Below, one piece after another: positions 63,089-64,000 of a stretch of DNA of 64,000 bases. This DNA is from Streptomyces sp. 846.5 (lineage in GTDB: Bacteria; Actinomycetota; Actinomycetes; Streptomycetales; Streptomycetaceae), in assembly GCF_004365705.1 (NCBI RefSeq), contig NZ_SOBN01000001.1, positions 2,372,555 through 2,436,554 of the forward strand, in the 5' to 3' direction. Position 1 is the stretch's first letter, and every line of letters begins with the position of its first letter. The notes under the pieces are model-generated. The model was not told the origin of the DNA. It saw only the letters and a program-made list of their open reading frames with translations, and made no database searches. The translations under genes were made by a program, and so were the position numbers.

Positions 63089-63784
63089 TCAGAAACCCAG
63101 CGACAGCTGCTCCGAACCATCCGGCAGGGAATCGACCGGGAGACGGTAGGTCCGCAGATGCCGCCAGGCGGGCAGGTCGTCCAGGTACGACCAGGAGAGG
63201 CGGTGGTGCGGGGTGGGTCCGTGCTCGTCGAGCGCCGCCCGATGGACCGGGGAGGGATACCCGGCGTTGTCCCCGAAGGCGAACGCGGGGAAGTGGGCGC
63301 CGAGGTCGGCCATCATGCCGTCGCGCCGGACCTTGGCCAGCACCGAGGCCGCGGCGACCGAGACGCAGGACTGGTCACCCTTGATCACCGTGCGCACCTG
63401 CCAGGGACCGCCCAGGTAGTCGTGCTTCCCGTCCAGGATCACCGCGTCGGGGCGCACCGGAAGGGCCTCCAGCGCGCGGATCGCGGCCAGCCGCAGGGCA
63501 GCGGTCATGCCCAGTTCGTCGCATTCCAGCGGCGAGGCGTGGCCCAGCGCATGGGCGGTGACCCACTCGGCCAGCACCGGGGCGAGTTCGGTCCGGCGCC
63601 GGGCGGTCAGCAGCTTGGAGTCGGTGAGCCCCTGCGGCGGTCGGCGCAGCCCGGTGACGGCGGCGCACACGGTGACCGGACCGGCCCAGGCGCCCCGGCC
63701 GACCTCGTCGACTCCGGCCACCACCTGCGCTCCGGCCCTGCGCAGCGCGCGTTCGACACGGTGGTCCGGGGGCTCCACGGGCAT
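63089..63784 (-). CDS. rnhB: Ribonuclease HII
   Basis: A 231-residue RNase HII removing ribonucleotides from DNA and RNA primers. The active-site motif is [17 protein letters not shown], followed by [12 protein letters not shown] and [11 protein letters not shown], which carries another catalytic Asp; a later Asp is within [21 protein letters not shown] at 63784 has GGAGAG about 10 bases upstream; an ATG at 63889 would add 35 residues without support. Confidence 0.92.
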   Translation of the reverse strand: MPVEPPDHRVERALRRAGAQVVAGVDEVGRGAWAGPVTVCAAVTGLRRPPQGLTDSKLLTARRRTELAPVLAEWVTAHALGHASPLECDELGMTAALRLAAIRALEALPVRPDAVILDGKHDYLGGPWQVRTVIKGDQSCVSVAAASVLAKVRRDGMMADLGAHFPAFAFGDNAGYPSPVHRAALDEHGPTPHHRLSWSYLDDLPAWRHLRTYRLPVDSLPDGSEQLSLGF

Positions 63785-63934
63785 CTGCGGTCTCTCCGAA
63801 GTCGACGGGGCAACGTCCCGACTGTCAGTGGCCGGGTGCACAGTGGTAAGTGCACCGTTCCAGTGTCCCAGTCGCGCGGCCCGCTCCACTCCCAGGAGGG
63901 TCCGCCCGGCAGGAGGGAGTGCACCGTGCGAGCC

Positions 63935-63969
63935 GAGTCAGGCCCGGACCACGAGTCAGGCCCGGACCA
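63935..63969. repeat. 18-base tandem duplication spanning a stop codon
   Basis: Units 63935-63952 and 63953-63969 share GAGTCAGGCCCGGACCA. On the minus strand the unit encodes the last codons and TGA of the gene entering from the right, so a second in-frame TGA follows 18 bases on. Confidence 0.85.
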
Positions 63970-64000
63970 GGGGCAGCATGACCTCGTCGACCAGGGCGAC
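63956..64000 (-). CDS. C-terminal end of a gene cut by the window edge
   Basis: Fourteen codons read VALVDEVMLPLVRA then TGA at 63958-63956. The ending resembles the last helix of many actinobacterial TetR-family regulators, but too little is present to be sure. Its stop falls in the tandem duplication at 63935-63969. Confidence 0.4.
   Translation of the reverse strand, partial: VALVDEVMLPLVRA

Overview
This is a high-GC chromosomal window from a sporulating actinomycete of the Streptomyces/Kitasatospora/Streptacidiphilus group. The gene set points there directly: cutRS, sepH, hrdB, a whiH-type regulator, coproporphyrin ferrochelatase with a C-terminal Cys cluster, and actinobacterial DUF3093/DUF4193/DUF4192/DUF5998 proteins, with many GTG and TTG starts. 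From memory, the order matches the hrdB (SCO5820), whiH (SCO5819), parE, parC and cutRS neighbourhood of S. coelicolor, so most of the window is core chromosome. The exact genus cannot be fixed from the sequence alone.

Layout. 1-9 kb: dUTPase (cut by the window edge), a PaaI thioesterase, DUF3093 and DUF4193 proteins, an acyl-ACP desaturase with an unusual repeat over its ribosome binding site, the CutRS two-component system, a small helical protein, inositol monophosphatase and ferrochelatase. 9-20 kb: an MFS transporter overlapping a lactone/alditol oxidase, a Ser/Thr-rich membrane protein, the FtsZ activator SepH, a sulfurtransferase, thymidine kinase, a phosphodiesterase-like protein, DUF5998 and a large GNAT/acyl-CoA-synthetase fusion (Pat). 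20-27 kb: HPr, an AMP-forming acyl-CoA synthetase, an ATP-grasp enzyme, an APH-fold kinase and a nitrilase-family amidase, all on the plus strand, then convergent rtcB with a strongly structured upstream region. 27-31.5 kb: a TetR regulator with two MFS pumps and clear operator-like palindromes. 31.5-37 kb: a paired M16 peptidase (one active, one inactive subunit) divergent from topoisomerase IV ParC.

37-42.7 kb looks accessory: a lower-GC DUF6082 plus small-protein pair, then two divergent NIS siderophore synthetases and a Cys2/His2 sucrase/ferredoxin-like protein with an iron-box-like site. 42.7-50 kb: a sodium:solute symporter with its DUF485 partner, a NarL-type two-component system, a DUF1453 protein and ParE. 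50-57 kb: a DUF7455 zinc-ribbon protein, a secreted trypsin-like protease, the principal sigma factor HrdB with a SigR-type promoter, WhiH with a candidate operator, and an ABC transporter whose ATPase has Arg in place of the P-loop Lys. 57-64 kb: an NrtR-like Nudix regulator, DUF4192, a RecQ helicase fused to a phosphoribosyltransferase domain and preceded by a cluster of DnaA-box-like sites, two conserved hypotheticals, RNase HII and the end of a further gene.

The most unusual signals are the structured region before rtcB, the DnaA-box cluster before recQ, the siderophore module, the Arg P-loop ABC ATPase, two copies of a long dispersed inverted repeat at convergent gene ends, and two short tandem duplications that each duplicate a stop codon in frame. 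No tRNA, rRNA, CRISPR array, transposase or prophage was seen.
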